Shown here: piece after piece, positions 59,259 through 64,000 of the stretch
Numbering within the stretch: the stretch's first letter is position 1
How the letters are laid out: each line of letters begins with the position of its first letter
Assembly (NCBI GenBank): GCA_914767715.1
Contig: OU612067.1
Span: forward strand, 20,279,001-20,343,000
Reading direction: 5' to 3'
Origin: Membranipora membranacea
Taxonomy: Eukaryota > Bryozoa > Gymnolaemata > Cheilostomatida > Membraniporidae
DNA: 64,000 bases
Translations under genes and position numbers: made by a program
The notes under the pieces: model-generated
What the model saw: only the letters and a program-made list of their open reading frames with translations
Databases searched by the model: none
Told to the model about the DNA's origin: nothing

Positions 59259-60540
59259 GGTTTTTATCTCCTTTTCTACAAAGTATCAAAAGAGAACATC
59301 ATTTGTATGAATACAATATCATGAGGCTAGGAATTTAATAAGGAATCTTCAATGAATCCTAGTTTGAGTATTCTTAGAGAAGGCCATATGCTTATTAAAA
59401 CTTTAACTAATAAATTCATTATTAAGTGTATGGTATAGGGCTTATTTCCTTGCTTGTGCCAATAAGGTCGTGCAGGGATGCCAAGTTTTGATGGAAAAAG
59501 GTTGGCACCACACAAGAAACTCTTTGCGGTATGCATTCTGTTCTCTGAACTAGGGCCTCGACCACAAAACTTTCTCCAAGAGCCTAGCAATCCCAGTGTT
59601 GAATCAAGGGCTATTTTACTCCTCGGTTGAATCCATTTCGGCCCTGCATGACAAAGGGACCAAACATTGATGGGTACATTACAAAGTTTTCTGTAATAAA
59701 CCTCCAGTTATTGAGACATATTTGCCGAAGTTGAGTACAAAGCTTCCTTAGCTGTTCTCTGATAGTTGTTACCGCACTTATGAAGAGCAAACCCAGCGGG
59801 CACATTGTATGCGGCAACATGTTTCCAATGTCGCAATTGGATTGTTTCTGTGTTGCGTAGTACACGTTTAACATTCAAAATCTTAGAGATGCAGTAACTA
59901 CAGCTACTTTGCTAGAGAGTAATTTGCAAGAATGCTGGCATCATACGGGATAAAATGCTTTGCAATTTGTTTGCTAACACTCTGTGTGCCTCCAAATTGT
60001 GGGCAATTCGATTTTGCACTGTTTTACTCAATTTTCTTAAAATCAAATCTAGTCTCTAAACTGCATGGGAATGATGCGTTTATGACTGAGTAGCTGTTGA
60101 ATTTGTATACATTACTGGCATTTATCTCCCCTGGTAAGCTGCCAACGTTTGGTAAGCCCTTGTGACAACCCAACAGTGCAATATAATTATTTATATAAAC
60201 CATTATTCAATAACTTTTAAACATTAATACATGTCAGTATTTTGAAATAGGTTAATATACAGCCAGGGTTTAAATTACCTGCATTAAGCACAACTTAATG
60301 TTATTTGCGAATAAAGTTGATGCAGATTGCATTCCATTACACTGTGCACAACTCATTGACTTACCCTACACTATTGGAAGTCCAATGGTCTAATAGGCCT
60401 ACTGCTCAACATCCACTGTGGACTGAATCACTATGAGTAAAACACCCTCCTAAATGTTGATATTAAATCTAATAAATCGCAATTAAAACTGATTACATAC
60501 TGAGGTAGGAAATATTGCCCTGACTAGCGAACCTATCTGT
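59259..60540. other. Intergenic stretch
   Basis: No gene seen. It should include the promoter of the minus-strand peptidase gene just above 59258. The open frames here (for example 59874-59611 and 59590-59327, minus) show no recognisable similarity. Confidence 0.4.
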
Positions 60541-60544
60541 AGTA

Positions 60545-62628
60545 TGCCTACCTTTGATGGCACGGGTAACTTAGTTCAAACAGTTCAAACAGTTATTCTC
60601 CGAGTGCTGCAGTATAAATGGATGGGCCGAGGATACCGGTAAGGCTCTGTGGCTAAAGCAATGTCTGAGAGGTCGAGCTCGGGATATTGTGTATGACGAG
60701 TGTAGCTCTTTAGAAACCCTCTGGGAAAGGCTCAGGAATCGCTTTGGCGAGCATCTGTTGAAACAGCAGTACCGACGCCTGCTACCTAATAGAAAAAGAC
60801 AGAATGGTGAAACATTGACACAGTTAGTGGACGACATCCGGAAAATGTCAGACGTGGTATACTGTCACATAGACAGGGCAGACCGGGAGGAGATGGCAGT
60901 CCAACACTTTGTCGCCGCACTAGACAGCCCTAGCGTTCAATATGACCTAGATATTCAGCACCCAAAGTCCCTCGATGAGGCCATGCATTTGGCTAAAATG
61001 AGGGAGTCATACTTTGGCAAGGAATCAGCATGGAGTAAGGCTCCACAGGGGCAAAATCGGGGTCAGAACAAGGCACCTAATGGCAAACCAAATGAAGTTA
61101 TTGGACAACTGCATGGACCAAACTCTCTACCTCCACCCCAGATGCCCAGTCACGGATTTCTGCCACCTCAAGGGGCATATAGTATGCCGGCTCACGGGAA
61201 CGGATGGAACTTACCCCCACCTGGTGCTTGGGGCGTGCCTAACATGGGATGGAATGGGCCGGTCGTAGGGCCAAACCCGAACCACCCTGGTAACCCGCAA
61301 GGGGGCGGGCCACCAATGCAGACAGGGCAGGGAGGGAATTCCCAGCCGCCAGCCAGGAATGGTGGCCCAAGTGGTAACCGAGGACCAGTATGTAAACATT
61401 GTAAGGGGGATCACCCTTCCTTCATCTGTAGACCATGTAGACATTGTCAAGGGCCCCATTATGATAACCAGTGCCCGGAAAGAAACGGGTTGGGAAACTC
61501 TCGACCCATTTCTTAAACCCGGTCAATGGAAATGGGAAAGTTGACGAACCGGAATTCTCAACTAAACAGTACTCACCTTTAGTGAGGGTGAGCAGAGTAT
61601 GCTTCCATCAAGCACCAGTGTCTGTACAAGAAGAGTTTGTACCCCTTGCAGCAGCAGTTACTACCCAACCAATCGACCTACGTCAGATCCAGCCTTACGC
61701 TGTAAGGAAAGTAAAATATGATTCATGCATTATTAACCGAATTTGGAGTTATGCTACGTGTATACTTATCTCAAGGAGAGAACAACTCCCTGTAGCCTTA
61801 TCAGAAGTTGATTACAAGGCCCAATCTGGTGCAATCGAGAGCAAGGTACAGCGAGTGGCTGATAGTTGTTCAATTGATATCTTATACAGTTGCGAGGTTC
61901 ACACAGGGTCAGCAGACAAAATCATATATGAAGTGGATAAGATGGAAGGTCGTACTCCTGAGGTTGAAGGTACATTACCTGCAGATGTAGATAACTGCTC
62001 AGCTATTTCAGATAGTGGCTCAAACGCTCTCTGTGCTGGTGTCCACGTTGATGGGTTCGATGATGACACACTACCGTGGGAGCCTGGTGAAAGGAGTGAA
62101 AATGGCGATGCCAGAGTGACTCTCCAGGGTATCCCTCTAAAAGGTACGGGAGACATAAAGTGTATGAGAGGTATAGCCACCTATGTAAGAGTGGTAGTAA
62201 ATGGATATGTTTCATTATTTCAGTTGGATACGGGCTGTAGCGCAACGGTCATCAGCGAGCACTTTGCCCAGTTTATTGGCCTCATCTCACTAGACGACAA
62301 ACCAGACCCTAAAGTGATAAACAGGGGTGCTGACGGGGCCAATATACCGAGCTACGGTTTTAAACTGGTTGAGGTCGAGATTAATGGTATTAAACTACTG
62401 GGTAAGATGATGGTCAGCCAAGTGAGTGAGAATGATTTTCTAGGGATGGATCTACTGCCCCAAGCCGGCGCTATCATCAATTTTGAGGAAATGTACATAC
62501 AGCTGTATGAGCAAAAGATACCATTGCTAACCAAAGAAGGAAGGAGAATAGTCAACAGCCTGATCACTAGAGAATCAGTTCGCTTACCTAAGAATAGTCA
62601 GAATATTGTCGGCTTAGATCTGAGGTAG
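60545..62628 (+). mobile_element. LTR retrotransposon fragment: Gag and aspartic protease, Ty3/Gypsy-like
   Basis: Gag starts near FDGTGNL (about 60553), changes frame around 60630, and continues as KALWLKQCLRGRARDIVYDE and ETLWERLRNRFGEHLLKQQY to a Pro/Gly/Asn-rich tail. Two Cys-His knuckles follow (about 61390-61475), both with C-x2-C-x3-H-x4-C spacing. The next frame (61471-62628), overlapping the Gag frame by ~45 bases, carries an aspartic protease with LFQLDTGCSATVIS (catalytic Asp) and FLGMDLL. Reverse transcriptase and integrase are not seen and LTRs were not found. Ty3/Gypsy-like by Gag and protease; the knuckle spacing is less usual. A degraded copy. Confidence 0.75.
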
Positions 62629-64000
62629 CTCTATGATTGGTCTGATTGAGCCCCGTACCTCGGTTTTGGACCATTACCAGGTCATAGGAGGGCGAAACCT
62701 GGGAAACGCAGCTAATCTCAGAATGAAGGTAAAGGAAGAGCCAAGCTAACTGGCATAGCAAAAAGGATTGCAAACTCCTACAAGAATACCAAGAAACCTA
62801 CACCTGCCAAAAATGTGCCCACGCCACCCAAGGAGGTAACGCCAGGGACAGCCACCGTAGAAGTGCAAAGTATCAAACAAGAGAGCAGACACGAGGCTAT
62901 AGACACAACAGTAACAGTGCAAGGCGAGCCAGGCCAGGGAGATGCAGGGCGGTATGCCCAGCTCTCTATTCGCCTCCACGTATTCCACCATTATGATAGA
63001 CAAAATACAGATGGAGGGAGACCCTCAATGGCGGATACCACGGACAGATCCAGGACCGGACACGGCTCGAACCCAAGATACTAACTAGCTAGACCACAGA
63101 CAGATCTTACAGAATTGATTATTCTTTACGCTTAAAATGTCCTCTATTTAATTTATGGTTTAAATACAAATAAATATGTATCATATATAAATACATACAA
63201 CCGTATTATTAATCAAATTTGAAATACAGGTCTAATATACCATAAACCTGTCTAAAGATCAGGCTCTGTGAAGACTGTGGTAATGGTTCACGTACCCTCA
63301 ACTTATAATCACAATAAAGTGGTCGCAACTTGCTGCATGATGATATTATATTACTAGTACCTATCCTATGACTCTATGACCTATGACTCTTCCAGTCCAT
63401 GGCTCATGATTTAAGCCTATGTGGCATGATGATGATAAAACAAGTGTCTGATTACTCACCGATTGGTTAAGTAATGCAAATAGGCATTGTTGTATAAATT
63501 GGTGTTCCACTGTGTCGTCTAGGTATCCAAAGGGAGATTGTGCAGCGCAGTCTCCCTACCAAGATTCATTGATTCCGTGGTATCATTGTATTGTATCAAG
63601 CATCATTAGTGACCACATGACAGTGATGAATAGCCGAAGGGGTCGCATAGTAACAAGAAATTCTGGATGAATTTACTACTCCATCAGATGGAGCATTGGC
63701 CAAGGTATCAAGCAAGATGCCAGTTATGTGAATATAAATATAGGCTACTATTAGTCCTAAGAACTCATGGTGTAGGTAGGACTGGATGTCCAGCATTCAA
63801 GATATGAAGAGATGCCACTCTGTTCTTGCAAGGTATCCTATTTCTAGATGGGTCGATACTAAACCTCGATCTGAGGGTTTTCTAGACTTGTCGAGGGGAC
63901 AACTCCGGTACTTGACTTTTGCAAGGGTTACCACGATAGGAGCCGCTACGGCAGCTGGAGAATGTTGGAAAACCAAATTATCTTGACAGTTTCCTCTCCC
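62629..64000. other. Flank after the Gag-protease fragment
   Basis: Up to about 63080 a Thr/Pro/Lys-rich frame (62815-63084) may be a decayed continuation of the retrotransposon. Beyond that I see AT-rich non-coding sequence with short direct repeats such as CTATGACTCT near 63370. Confidence 0.4.

Overview
The window is animal nuclear DNA. Its genes are split by short introns (roughly 200-1,800 bp) with clear GT-AG borders, and it carries non-LTR, LTR and PIF/Harbinger transposons, tRNA-derived SINEs and many short fold-back elements. It is AT-rich by eye. Best guess is a marine invertebrate, perhaps non-bilaterian such as a sponge; the genes alone do not settle the phylum. All exon models were built by hand from splice consensus, reading phase and protein similarity.

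Layout. 1-9 kb: mostly non-coding, with repeats, an unrecognised two-exon fragment (-), a SINE and a LINE scrap. 10.2-18.7 kb: a PIF/Harbinger transposon pair, with a four-exon transposase that reads as intact (+) and a convergent MADF-domain partner (-) carrying one stop. Between them lie a 95-bp minisatellite and a palindromic LTR element. 19.2-25.9 kb: two LINE fragments (-), a broken NSRP1-like last exon (-), a 0.7-kb fold-back and a second SINE-like copy. 27.0-38.8 kb: a multi-exon gene (-) for a membrane protein with a PPxY-rich N-terminal part, one transmembrane helix and an SPFH/Band-7-like domain; one intron holds a 33-bp x 34 array and another a LINE fragment. 40.7-42.5 kb: three 5' exons like RIOK3 (+) with three in-frame stops. 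43.0-46.2 kb: a 3.2-kb segment bounded by ~140-bp inverted repeats. 48.3-50.8 kb: bHLH-zipper and C-terminal exons of a Mondo (MLXIP/MLXIPL) homologue (+). 51.9-59.3 kb: a papain-family cysteine peptidase (-) with a duplicated 207-nt exon. 60.5-62.6 kb: a degraded LTR retrotransposon Gag-protease fragment (+). The rest is non-coding.

The most unusual observations: (1) in two unrelated genes the intron begins with a tandem array whose unit contains the exon/intron border, so the 5' splice site is copied in fixed register (15 copies at 21 bp in Mondo; 34 units at 33 bp in the SPFH-like gene); both periods are multiples of three. (2) A palindromic LTR-PBS-inverted-LTR insertion has a 4-bp target duplication. 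(3) The peptidase has two equal-length, same-phase exon copies, and the enzyme has a normal family length only if one is used.
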